From Flavobacterium sp. (lineage in GTDB: Bacteria; Bacteroidota; Bacteroidia; Flavobacteriales; Flavobacteriaceae): a stretch of DNA of 64,000 nucleotides. The DNA lies in the NCBI RefSeq assembly GCF_017985075.1, contig NZ_JAGNYF010000001.1, forward strand, positions 62,001-126,000, read 5' to 3'. Of this stretch, positions 46,491 to 54,539 are shown in pieces. Numbering within the stretch: the first letter of the stretch is position 1; each line of letters opens with the position of its first letter. The translations under genes and the position numbers were made by a program. A model generated the notes under the pieces. The model was not told the origin of the DNA. It saw only the letters and a program-made list of their open reading frames with translations, and did not search any database.

Positions 46491-48087
46491 CTAAAGAGGA
46501 CCCATCCCATTTTTGAGGATGGGTTTTTTGTTTTTCAGAATTATAACTCTCTGAAATACATTTAGTTAACTCGAACAAAGCATTGGTTTTTGATGTTCGA
46601 TATTTTCTATTTTGGATCGAATAATGAAACCCTTCTGGAAACACCAAATATTGGAACTTTCTTTTTTTATTATAATCCAAAGAATCATAGAATTTACTAG
46701 GGTTTTGGACGATTTTTAGAAAATATTTCGTAGCATTTTCATTGTTCGATATTTTTGTTGGTAAAAAATCAAGTTCTTTTGTTTTTTCAATAATTGCGTC
46801 ATTGATTTTTTTACTTTGTCTGTCAAAAATATCTTTTGAAATTTCATTAATTGCATATCGATATTCCATTTTATCATAACTTTCTTTCAGGTTATTTAAT
46901 TCCATAGAAGCAAGTCTTTTTTTCTCAGAAAAATCAGACAATTCATTGTCGATTATTTTTTTTAATTGAGCCGAAAACAAACCTTTTAAATTATCCGAAA
47001 ATTTAAATTCGTCTAGAACCTGTTTAAATTCGTTATTTAGACCAACATTTTGAGAGCTTTTAGTGCTTTCAGCATTCACGGTTTTGTGGCAAGAATTACA
47101 TTTATAATAATGTATATTTCTGCTTTTATTTAAATAGGCGGTCATAGTATCGTCACAATCGGAACACATAGCAAATTTTGGAACAAGAGGAGTTTCTTCT
47201 TTACCTGTAATTTTTACAACACCAAACTGCTTTGAACCTTCGAGAATTCGTTGCAATTGATTATATTCTTTAACAGTTATCATTGGTTCCCAAGACCCCT
47301 TAATTATTCTACCTTCCAATAACGAATTGAATATTCTTCCAGTATAAAACGGATTGCGCCAAATCTCAGAAATCCTTTGTTTTCTCATTTGAACTCCTTT
47401 TGAATTTAACCAATGTATAATTTCAGAATCGGTGTAAGATTTATAAATTTTTAATTTGAAGGCTTCTTTTAAGAATTGACCTTCAGTACTTATCTTAATC
47501 TCTTGAAATGCTTGAACTTTAATTGGGTCTTTTACTCGTGGACCATAATGGTCGTATCCTCTTGGAGTTTTTCCAAATACTTTGCCATTTTCCAATGCGT
47601 TTATTAAACCAGGAATGACTGTGTCCTGACGATTGAAATTTTCCTTTTGAGCATAAAGTAGCTGAGTTGAAAATTCATTTTCTGCTCTTTCGTTAAACGT
47701 ATGATTATCTGTACTTACAGAATACAGAAAAACATTATATTCTTTTCTAAGTTTCACAAAAAGTTGAATATGTTCCGCTCCAGCTCTACCAAATCTACTT
47801 GGGGACCATATTAGTATCATTTTTGGGCGTTTAGAGATAGAAGTTTTCTTTATCCTATCCATAAGCTCTTTTAGCGTACTTTGCGTGTTTATTCGCTTAG
47901 AACTTTCATACTCAGCATCAAACTCTTGGGTTATGATTAATTGATTTTCCTTTGCAAAATCTTTAATTTTGTTTACTTGTGTTTCAATACTTCCATTATT
48001 TACAAATTGGTCTTTAGTGGATACCCTGGTGTAAGACCAAACAATTGCATTTTTAAAATCACTTAGTTTTAAGTTGTTGTTCTTCAT
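46453..48087 (-). CDS. Large serine recombinase (integrase of the element)
   Basis: The reading frame runs to a TGA within 46450-46452 and codes for 545 aa. The resolvase domain has the nucleophile Ser23 in YTRVSTKDQ and the segment WSPSRFGRAG. The Recombinase domain spans about 185-290, followed by a zinc ribbon (CSDCDDTMTAYL and YKCNSCHK) and a long coiled coil (about 370-460). The last residues, from SSLVAGTGLEPVTFGL, are the antisense of the tRNA-fMet gene, and the bases before them are the tRNA terminator. The natural C-terminus has thus probably been changed by integration or simply reads into host DNA. It overlaps the upstream 64-aa gene by 29 bases. Confidence 0.9.
46500..46530 (+). 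terminator. Intrinsic terminator of tRNA-fMet
   Basis: ACCCATCC (46500-46507) and GGATGGGT (46517-46524) form a perfect 8-base-pair stem followed by six T. It lies inside the 3' end of the convergent recombinase frame. Confidence 0.8.
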
Positions 48088-48253
48088 TTTTGTATTGTTC
48101 GTAAATTATTCTTGTAAATTCGTATAATTGTTTTGAAAATTCAAATGAATTTTCCTGTGTTAGTTTGTCTTTTAATGTTGGAACTATTTTTATGAGTTCT
48201 TCATAATTTAAGAAGTAGTCCGCTTCATTTGATATTAAATGTTTTTGGCCCAT
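48059..48253 (-). CDS. Small hypothetical protein upstream of the recombinase, 64 aa
   Basis: A 64-residue, helical, charged protein (FLNYEELIKIVPTLKDKL and FEFSKQLYEFTRIIYEQY). Its 3' end overlaps the recombinase start by 29 bases in another frame, which suggests coupled translation. It could be a small regulator or directionality partner of the recombinase, but no family is recognised. Confidence 0.5.
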   Translation of the reverse strand: MGQKHLISNEADYFLNYEELIKIVPTLKDKLTQENSFEFSKQLYEFTRIIYEQYKNEEQQLKTK

Positions 48254-48315
48254 ACCGTATTTGTATGTTCACGGGCTGTAATTTCAGGGACCGATTCGGT
48301 TTTACATTTTGCATA

Positions 48316-49170
48316 TTACTTTGATTTTATCGTTATTTTATAGTTGCCTTGTGGTCTTGGTTCAATCATAATTTTAGAACCTAGTGGTAATTTGTTGGTT
48401 AAAAAAAACTTGGCTAACTCTTCGGTTTTTTTATGTTCTTCGGTGATTTTGATAATTTTTGGTGATTCACCTTGTTGAACTTCAATTTCTAAGAGTTTAG
48501 GTTTGTCAAAAAACAACACTCTTCGGATTTGGTTTTCTATAGAAGATAAATACTCCAAATCTGTATTGCTCTTTCCAATTTCAATTCCAACTAATTTTGA
48601 AATTAAAGGAAGGAATGGAATAACTATTAAGGTTTCCCCAAAATACAAGTTATTCAAATCAGCTGTCAAACCAACATTGCTAAAATTAAAAGAATGTTCA
48701 CCTGTCTTAGGGCAATAAATTAATGACACAACACTTCTATTTGAAATTAAACAACTTTTGAATGCATCAGTAAAAGGATTTATTTCTTTTCTAAAAATTG
48801 TATTCATTATGGGGTCGGACTTTATTAACTCTTCTATTGATTTTTTCTCAGATAAATCTAAATCTACAGAATTAAGAGCTTCTTTAAAAACACCATCTGC
48901 ATATTTTTTTTCAAATGGAACTACCCAAATGTTATTAGAAAGACTTTGTAATTTTTTTGTGTTTACACCAATATTTGATAATTCATTAATTATTAATATC
49001 CAAAGTGCCTCCGACATATTCATATATCCTTTTTTTTCCTTTAAGAAAAAAGGCAAGACATTACAATTTCTCCAATAATTAAATTGTCTTGCGGTTATGT
49101 TTAAGTTTTCGGGCAAAAAGCAATCGTTTGATATCAATCGCCCTATTTTTATTCTCTCATTTTTGTTCAT
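48316..49170 (-). CDS. Putative MerR-like DNA-binding regulator
   Basis: A 284-residue protein. The N-terminus (about residues 22-75, ITARQFNYWRNCNVLPFF then GYMNMSEALWILIINELSNIGVNTKKL) resembles a MerR-type winged helix. The remaining 200 residues match nothing I recognise and may sense a ligand or bind a partner. It is divergent from the gene at 49270, with a perfect ACCAATTGGT palindrome in the 99-base gap. That is a usual layout for an element's control region. Confidence 0.55.
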   Translation of the reverse strand: MNKNERIKIGRLISNDCFLPENLNITARQFNYWRNCNVLPFFLKEKKGYMNMSEALWILIINELSNIGVNTKKLQSLSNNIWVVPFEKKYADGVFKEALNSVDLDLSEKKSIEELIKSDPIMNTIFRKEINPFTDAFKSCLISNRSVVSLIYCPKTGEHSFNFSNVGLTADLNNLYFGETLIVIPFLPLISKLVGIEIGKSNTDLEYLSSIENQIRRVLFFDKPKLLEIEVQQGESPKIIKITEEHKKTEELAKFFLTNKLPLGSKIMIEPRPQGNYKITIKSK

Positions 49171-49209
49171 AAATCAAATTATTTTTGTAATTTAAGTAAA
49201 TAGAAGATA

Positions 49210-49219
49210 ACCAATTGGT
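49210..49219. promoter_or_regulatory. Candidate operator palindrome ACCAATTGGT
   Basis: A perfect 10-base palindrome that overlaps the -33 region of the promoter for the 49270 gene and lies in the gap shared with the divergent MerR-like gene. Confidence 0.45.
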
Positions 49220-49246
49220 AAATATATAAATTATTTTTTATATTTG
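49215..49246 (+). promoter_or_regulatory. Promoter of the 49270 gene
   Basis: TTG (49215-49217), 21 bases, then TATATTTG (49239-49246), 23 bases before the ATG. Confidence 0.55.
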
Positions 49247-49269
49247 AAAAAAATTTAAAGGATATTTTT

Positions 49270-49707
49270 ATGATAAAGAAAAATTCAAACAGGCAAAGGT
49301 TTTCTAATAGAACCTATCCACAAAAGTTATGTAAAAAACCCGACTGCAACATGGAATTTGTACCAACAGATGGTCGACAAGTTTATTGTTCTTCTCAACA
49401 TCGCATCGATAGCAACAATGATAAAAGAAAAGTAATAGATGCAATTGAACGTAATTTCACATCAAGAGTTAAAAACAACGAAAAAATACTAATTAAAATT
49501 ATTGGTAGTCCTTTTTATATTAAAAATGGTTTTACACACACTTTTTTTCTGGAGCACGAGTATTACGATTTTGAGACTTACCACACTATAGAGTATGATG
49601 AAGCGACAAATAGAGAAATACATTTTTGTTACAATCACGGTATCTTTATAATTGACGCAGAAAAAAAATATTTAAAAATAATAATAAAAGAAAAAAATGA
49701 AGACTAG
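49270..49707 (+). CDS. Hypothetical protein with a zinc-finger-like motif, 145 aa
   Basis: The N-terminus has a possible zinc knuckle: LCKKPDCNMEFVPTDGR with QVYCSSQHRIDSNND (C-x4-C, then C-x3-H). Residues 60-145 look beta-rich and carry no known motif. It overlaps the next gene by 11 bases, so the two are likely made together. Function unknown. Confidence 0.55.
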   Translation: MIKKNSNRQRFSNRTYPQKLCKKPDCNMEFVPTDGRQVYCSSQHRIDSNNDKRKVIDAIERNFTSRVKNNEKILIKIIGSPFYIKNGFTHTFFLEHEYYDFETYHTIEYDEATNREIHFCYNHGIFIIDAEKKYLKIIIKEKNED

Positions 49708-50023
49708 AAAACCAACATTCGAAGAATTATTTCCTGTTGCCCACCAACAGGATTTGCTAAAAAAACAATCGGCACATTTTACAAACCAGTCCATTTCAAA
49801 AATGAGTATTGAAAGTGGCTATGAAAATTTGCCAACTAAATTATTTAATGAACAAGTAAACCATGATATTCCAACTCATCCAAATTCTCCAACAAAATTA
49901 TTTGACAATTATGTAAAAAACAATTGGAAGCCACTTTTATTAATGATATTATTAGGAGGTGTTTTGACATATGCACTGATTCATACAAGCAACAACAAAA
50001 AACAAAAGAAGAAACTAGATTGA
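49697..50023 (+). CDS. Hypothetical tail-anchored membrane protein, 108 aa
   Basis: A polar N-terminal 75 residues are followed by one membrane helix (WKPLLLMILLGGVLTYALIH) and a short Lys-rich tail (NNKKQKKKLD), so it is a tail-anchored protein. Its start overlaps the upstream gene by 11 bases. No family recognised. Confidence 0.5.
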   Translation: MKTRKPTFEELFPVAHQQDLLKKQSAHFTNQSISKMSIESGYENLPTKLFNEQVNHDIPTHPNSPTKLFDNYVKNNWKPLLLMILLGGVLTYALIHTSNNKKQKKKLD

Positions 50024-50049
50024 AAATCAATATAAATCAATACGAATAG

Positions 50050-50097
50050 TTACAAATAGTTACGAATCGATTCAAATCAACACGTAACTATTTGTAA
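50050..50097. repeat. Perfect 15-bp inverted repeat with internal direct repeats
   Basis: TTACAAATAGTTACG (50050-50064) and its exact reverse complement (50083-50097) flank an 18-base loop. The left side also repeats ATAGTTAC directly. It lies between convergent genes, so it may be a terminator, though without a strong T run, or a recognition site of the element. Confidence 0.65.
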
Positions 50098-50125
50098 TTT
50101 TTAATATAACATAAATCATTTAAAA

Positions 50126-50692
50126 CTACATCCATTCTAAATCAATTTCATTTAAATCAACATCAGGAAAATTGTAACTATCAATTAACTTTGACTTATT
50201 GTACTTAATTTTTTTTGGGTTAATACAAAATTGCAATATTTTCTCAATTTTCTTTAAATCTTTAATCAATAGTTTATTCGGATTATTTAACAATTTAGAG
50301 AATAAGTTAAATTCGGCAGATGTAGCATAGATATTGTCATTACATGTTACTAATTTTTGAGCCAACAATCTATAATGCAATAAGCAATAAAAAATAGTAA
50401 TAATTTCCGATGACTTTATTGTTACTATATTACTTTTAGATTTTATTTTACTCAAAAATTTGTTTGATTCTTTAAAATTGTCCCATCTTTCCGCTTGAAT
50501 GTCAGAAATAAAGCACCCGTTTTTAAAATTAATATAACTACAATGAATTTCTAATGCATTCATAAGCGCATTTATGATTTGTAGTCTATATAAACGTGGT
50601 GGATTTTCTTTAAATTTTTCTAATGACCAAGTTTCAATTTCACTATCGTAGTTATATAAATCAATAAAGGTTTTTAATAATTTTTTTTCCAT
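50126..50692 (-). CDS. Hypothetical protein, 188 aa
   Basis: A mostly helical protein without signal, membrane helix or a motif I recognise. Middle segments such as SSEIITIFYCLLHYRLLAQKL are hydrophobic but amphipathic. It is downstream of the DUF2130 gene on the same strand, with a 22-base gap, so it is likely co-transcribed with it. Confidence 0.45.
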   Translation of the reverse strand: MEKKLLKTFIDLYNYDSEIETWSLEKFKENPPRLYRLQIINALMNALEIHCSYINFKNGCFISDIQAERWDNFKESNKFLSKIKSKSNIVTIKSSEIITIFYCLLHYRLLAQKLVTCNDNIYATSAEFNLFSKLLNNPNKLLIKDLKKIEKILQFCINPKKIKYNKSKLIDSYNFPDVDLNEIDLEWM

Positions 50693-50714
50693 GCCTTAAA
50701 ATTAAAAAATGCTT

Positions 50715-51932
50715 TTAGTTTTCATCATTATTTGTGTTTAACTCATCAAATTTAGCTTTCATTGTTGGATTATTATGCGTTAATTTTTTAATTGTTAAAT
50801 CTTCTGTTTTTTCATTTGCTAGGCGTAGATTGTTTTCAGAGGATAATAATGCGGCTTTAGTTTTTTCTAACTCTTTAATTGTTTTATCAATGCCGTCAAT
50901 AGCTTCATTAAACTTTCGACTGGCTAAATCATAGTTTCTTGCAAAACCTTCTTTGAATTTATTCATTTTATCTTCAAAATGGGTAATATCGATGTTTTGA
51001 CTTCGCACTAGTGCCAATTCAGATTTGTATTGCATCGAACTCATAGCTGCATTGCGTAATAACGTTATGATTGGAATAAAAAACTGAGGACGCACCACAT
51101 ACATTTTAGGATATTTATAAGACACATCAACTATACCCGTATTATATAATTCGCTTTCCGATTCTAACATAGATACTAAAACAGCATATTCGCATTTTTT
51201 TTCAGTACGATCTTTGTCTAATTCTTTTATGAAATCATCGTTACGTTTTTTTGAAGCAGTTGTATCTGCTTCATTTTTCATTTCAAACATTATAGAGATG
51301 ATTTCATTGCCTTGTTCATCAAATTCTTTATAAATATAATCTCCTTTACTTCCGGACCTAGCGTCGTTATCTTTTTCAAAATAGGCTTTTGGAAAAGCTG
51401 TTGGTCGCAATTTGTTAAACTCATTCTCGCAATGTAATTCTAAAGTTTCACCAATCATTTTGGTAGAAAGTTTCGCTTTCATATCTTTAACACGCGCAAT
51501 TTCTTCTTCTTTGTATTTGATGATGGCTTCTTTATTTTGTAATTCAGTAGTGAATTGCTGTTTTAATGTACTCTCTAAATTTTGTTTCTCGAGTTCTTTG
51601 GTTTTAACTTCATTGGCTAATGTATCTCGTTCTTTTTCAATTTTTTGAACGGCTTCAGTAACAGAAAGTTTTTTTTGAATTTCTGCATTATCCAATTGTG
51701 CTTTAAATTGAGCAATCTCATTTTCTTTCTTTTGAATAGTATCTTGAAATGAATTTTTTATTGTAGCTTCTGCTAATTTAACGGCACTTTCTTTTTCTCT
51801 TTCAGCTATCGAAAGGCGTTTCTGAATTTCTTCTTCAAACAAATGGTCCTTAATTTGTTTAGCAATATCAGCGTAACCACTCTCGTCAATTGTAAATGGC
51901 GTTTTACAATTTGGACAGATTATTTCTTTCAT
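50715..51932 (-). CDS. DUF2130 protein, putative PD-(D/E)XK nuclease-like
   Basis: A 405-residue protein. The N-terminus has a zinc knuckle ([17 protein letters not shown]) and a long coiled coil (about residues 30-165). A central domain carries [11 protein letters not shown] and [13 protein letters not shown], which resembles the D...E-x-K core of restriction-endonuclease-like folds, and a second coiled coil follows (about 310-375). This is the DUF2130 layout. Function is not established; a DNA-cutting or DNA-binding role is inference. Confidence 0.75.
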   Translation of the reverse strand: MKEIICPNCKTPFTIDESGYADIAKQIKDHLFEEEIQKRLSIAEREKESAVKLAEATIKNSFQDTIQKKENEIAQFKAQLDNAEIQKKLSVTEAVQKIEKERDTLANEVKTKELEKQNLESTLKQQFTTELQNKEAIIKYKEEEIARVKDMKAKLSTKMIGETLELHCENEFNKLRPTAFPKAYFEKDNDARSGSKGDYIYKEFDEQGNEIISIMFEMKNEADTTASKKRNDDFIKELDKDRTEKKCEYAVLVSMLESESELYNTGIVDVSYKYPKMYVVRPQFFIPIITLLRNAAMSSMQYKSELALVRSQNIDITHFEDKMNKFKEGFARNYDLASRKFNEAIDGIDKTIKELEKTKAALLSSENNLRLANEKTEDLTIKKLTHNNPTMKAKFDELNTNNDEN

Positions 51933-51953
51933 AAGTTTATTTCTTTATATTAA

Positions 51954-52376
51954 TTATAATTTACTTATTAATTCTTCTTTTTCAATAACAGAAATGATAT
52001 CTGTATTTTCAATTTCTAAATTAAAATTAAAAATATGAAATCCATCCATTTCATATTTTATTTCAAGTATAAAATCACCGTTCAATATGACTTTATTTTC
52101 ATTGATATTGCATCCTTTTAAATGAATACCCAAATACAATAAATCAGAACCATTTAAAACTATATTCTTTAAATCACTGCTCACAAAGTCTTTATGTTTT
52201 CCATCAGGTGTTTCAAACTCCATTTCAATTACATATTTTCCTTCATGATTTGGTAGTAATAATTCACAATCAATACTTCTTGTTTTAGCATCGTAAACTT
52301 TCTTAAAATCTTGTTCATTATACCCTGTTTCTTTATAAGTATAATTAAATTTGCCTTTAAAATTATTTGTTTCCAT
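51954..52376 (-). CDS. Hypothetical protein, 140 aa
   Basis: A beta-rich 140-residue protein (ELLLPNHEGKYVIEMEFE and ILEIKYEMDGFHIFNFNLEIE) with no recognised domain, signal or membrane helix. It overlaps the end of the upstream membrane-protein gene by 14 bases, which suggests coupled translation. Confidence 0.45.
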   Translation of the reverse strand: METNNFKGKFNYTYKETGYNEQDFKKVYDAKTRSIDCELLLPNHEGKYVIEMEFETPDGKHKDFVSSDLKNIVLNGSDLLYLGIHLKGCNINENKVILNGDFILEIKYEMDGFHIFNFNLEIENTDIISVIEKEELISKL

Positions 52377-52698
52377 TTTTGATTGTTTTTTTAGAAGTTA
52401 AGTTGGAACTACTGATTATATCATATATTAATCCCACGACAATATACAAAAATGCTAGCAATAAATAAATTTTGTAAAAAAAACGAACCATTTCCGTTTT
52501 GCCATCAACCAAATGGTAGGTTATTACAATATAGAAAAAGGAGCCTATAAATAAGCATGTGAACAATATAAATGTCCGAGCTTTAACAACCTCTCTGTTG
52601 TTATGATTCCAAAATAATTTTACGATTCCTCGAGTGGCGAAGTAAAAGATAAAAATTATGATTAGTGAGTTCAAATAGGAACGGATAGTTTTTTCCAT
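52363..52698 (-). CDS. Hypothetical membrane protein, 111 aa
   Basis: Three likely membrane helices (SLIIIFIFYFATRGIVKLF, ARTFILFTCLFIGSFFYIVI and YKIYLLLAFLYIVVGLIYDI) with a short polar tail. It begins 5 bases after the AAA ATPase stop and overlaps the next gene by 14 bases. The AAA-membrane-unknown trio is thus one transcript. No family recognised. Confidence 0.5.
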   Translation of the reverse strand: MEKTIRSYLNSLIIIFIFYFATRGIVKLFWNHNNREVVKARTFILFTCLFIGSFFYIVITYHLVDGKTEMVRFFYKIYLLLAFLYIVVGLIYDIISSSNLTSKKTIKNGNK

Positions 52699-52703
52699 TG
52701 TTT

Positions 52704-54356
52704 CTAGTTATTAATGTTAAATCCGATTTTTTGACTGGTCTTTGTTTCTGATTCTTCTTTACAAAGTTTGATGAAAAGTTCATCTAAATTAACATCCTCA
52801 ATGATGCATTGCATGATATATTTTTTACGGATATTATAAATTTGGCCGCCTGTAAAGGAATAGTCTTCTAAAATAGTGTTGATTGTATCCTTTGAGATGT
52901 TTTGAAAAGCATTGGATAGCAAACTAAATTGCGTTTCTTTTGTAGGTTTTTCAAATTCGACTTTATAAAGAAAACGTCTTTCGAATGCTTTGTCCAATTT
53001 TTCTGCATGGTTACTGGTAACAATTGAAATTCCTGAAAATTGCTCCATTTGTTCTAACAAAATATTCTGCATGCTGTTGTGCGTTCGATCGGAGGAATGC
53101 CCCACATCAACGCGCTTTGAAAAGATACTATCTTCGTTGAAGAATAGGATAGGAGTTAGTTCACATTGATTGGAAAACTCGTAATATTCATCGAAGATTT
53201 TCTTGGTATTTTTTTCTGAATCGCCAATCCATTTGTTAGCAATTTTTTCTACATCCACACAAAATAGAGGGCGATTTGTAATTTTAGCTAAGCGTTTAGC
53301 AGTAGCCGTTTTTCCAGTACCAGAAGAGCCATTAAAAATTATAGAAATTCCTTTTGCTAATCCATTATCCATTAATTGATTTACAACTAATTGGTGCTTT
53401 TCTTTACTCAATATCTTTTCTATTGTATTGATTTGTTGCCATTCTGATTCATTGTAAAATAACTCCTCTAAAAATATATCTTCTGGCTGTAATATTGTAG
53501 CTGTTGAAAATGCTTTCTTTTTTGCTTTATTGGTTTCCTTTTGAAACAAAGCATTTTTGGATTTTTCTGTTAATCCTACAAATTCATCAAAAACAAAACC
53601 ATCTTCTTCTTTAAGAAGTAAATCGTTTGTTACTAATGAAGAAGTCTTATTTGCAATACTATCCCTAAATGCTTTTTGTTTTGAAAAATTGTCTTCAATT
53701 TGTTTAATGTGAAATTCTAAATCGATTTGTTCCTCATCTTTTTGATGGGTATAGGCAGCAAATAGAAATAGAATTTTATCCTCAAGTGTTAAATTTGAAA
53801 AACTGTTCAGCCAATTAAGTGACTCATCTTTTGTTGCAGCGTTTAATTCTCGCTCAACGAGTTTTTTTAACGTTGTAGCATCAAAACATCCATCTTTTCG
53901 CTTTCTGAAAATTTCATTTACATTTTTTAATAATTGATTGAAGTTTTCGGCAGGTTTAAATTCCAGTCTTTCTTGCTTATTTTCCAATAAAGCCTCATAG
54001 ATTTTCTCATCTACTTGAAACGTTTGTTTGATTAGGGTTTTGCTAAACTTATTTTTTGTGGTTGATACCACATATCCTTTGGAAATTAGAGAATGTAGGG
54101 CCTTATTAATATGTTTTATACCAGATAATCCACCGCCAAAGTATTCCAAAAAGGCATCAATACCCAGTTCTTCTTGGCGAATTCCACCTTCTATGAGTAT
54201 GGAAAGAACTACCAACTCATTGTAATTAATTTTAAAGAATTTTTGTAGTTCTTTAATCTCAGTTTGTTGCATGAGTGTCTCGTTGTTATTAGTGCCAAAA
54301 CTTTCTCCAACAACATACTCAATGAATTTTAATTTGTCGAATTGTAAATTACTCAT
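52704..54356 (-). CDS. AAA-family ATPase
   Basis: A 550-residue protein. The first 290 or so residues are helical with no recognised motif. The AAA domain (about 320-500) has Walker A GSSGTGKTATAKRL, Walker B PILFFNEDSIF with Asn in place of the first Asp (common in this AAA branch), sensor region SIVTSNHAEKLDKAF and arginine finger RRFLYKVEF. It probably remodels a partner using ATP. Its only plausible promoter lies beyond a tRNA-Leu-like RNA that ends 20 bases before the ATG, so that RNA would be its leader. Confidence 0.8.
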   Translation of the reverse strand: MSNLQFDKLKFIEYVVGESFGTNNNETLMQQTEIKELQKFFKINYNELVVLSILIEGGIRQEELGIDAFLEYFGGGLSGIKHINKALHSLISKGYVVSTTKNKFSKTLIKQTFQVDEKIYEALLENKQERLEFKPAENFNQLLKNVNEIFRKRKDGCFDATTLKKLVERELNAATKDESLNWLNSFSNLTLEDKILFLFAAYTHQKDEEQIDLEFHIKQIEDNFSKQKAFRDSIANKTSSLVTNDLLLKEEDGFVFDEFVGLTEKSKNALFQKETNKAKKKAFSTATILQPEDIFLEELFYNESEWQQINTIEKILSKEKHQLVVNQLMDNGLAKGISIIFNGSSGTGKTATAKRLAKITNRPLFCVDVEKIANKWIGDSEKNTKKIFDEYYEFSNQCELTPILFFNEDSIFSKRVDVGHSSDRTHNSMQNILLEQMEQFSGISIVTSNHAEKLDKAFERRFLYKVEFEKPTKETQFSLLSNAFQNISKDTINTILEDYSFTGGQIYNIRKKYIMQCIIEDVNLDELFIKLCKEESETKTSQKIGFNINN

Positions 54357-54376
54357 AGAATAGTGATTTAAATTAG

Positions 54377-54485
54377 TGCAAGAGGGAGGTCTCGCACCTC
54401 CAAGAATTAAATTAATCCACTAACACTAGGTTAGCGCGTCTACTTTTTGGTTCTGTGCACCGATACCAAATTCCGCCACTCTTGC
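54377..54485 (-). ncRNA. tRNA-Leu-like structured RNA with enlarged D-loop and 5-base anticodon loop
   Basis: On the minus strand: acceptor GCAAGAG/CTCTTGC (7 of 7 pairs), D-stem GCG/CGC with a D-loop about 22 bases longer than normal and internal TTTGGT/ACCAAA pairing, anticodon stem CTAAC/GTTAG (5 of 5) around only five bases CTAGT, a long variable arm GGATTA-ATT-TAATTC, T-stem GGAGG/CCTCC (5 of 5) with loop TGCGAGA, and A73 then CTA. It follows the tRNA-Leu frame (TGGCGGAATTTGGT and TAGACGCGC) but cannot decode normally. All stems are intact, so simple decay is unlikely. Confidence 0.7.
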
Positions 54486-54516
54486 TTTGATGGGACAAAT
54501 TTATTATATAACTTTG
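54486..54516 (+). promoter_or_regulatory. Promoter of the WYL regulator gene
   Basis: TTTG (54486-54489), exactly 19 bases, then TAACTTTG (54509-54516), 23 bases before the ATG at 54540. The -33 box directly abuts the 5' end of the tRNA-like RNA. Confidence 0.7.
54496..54503 (-). promoter_or_regulatory. Divergent promoter -7 element for the tRNA-like RNA and AAA gene
   Basis: TAAATTTG on the minus strand, 10 bases before the 5' end of the tRNA-like RNA. Candidate -33 boxes are at non-ideal spacing (TTTG at 14, TTG at 24). It lies within the 19-base spacer of the opposite promoter, so the two compete. Confidence 0.55.
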
Positions 54517-54539
54517 CCAAAAAATGTCAATCTTCTATT

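Noticed and set aside
46453-46500. C-terminal peptide GTGLEPVTFGL as a true recombinase domain
   Set aside because: It is the antisense translation of the tRNA-fMet gene, so it is not evidence of a protein domain.
54377-54485. Ordinary functional tRNA-Leu
   Set aside because: The anticodon loop has five bases in the strict alignment; a seven-base reading with TAG requires C33 and U37 and a weaker stem, and the D-loop is about 22 bases too long.
54447-54539. Earlier start codon for the WYL regulator
   Set aside because: The 31 extra codons lie in the tRNA-like RNA and across the promoter; the family sequence starts at 54540.
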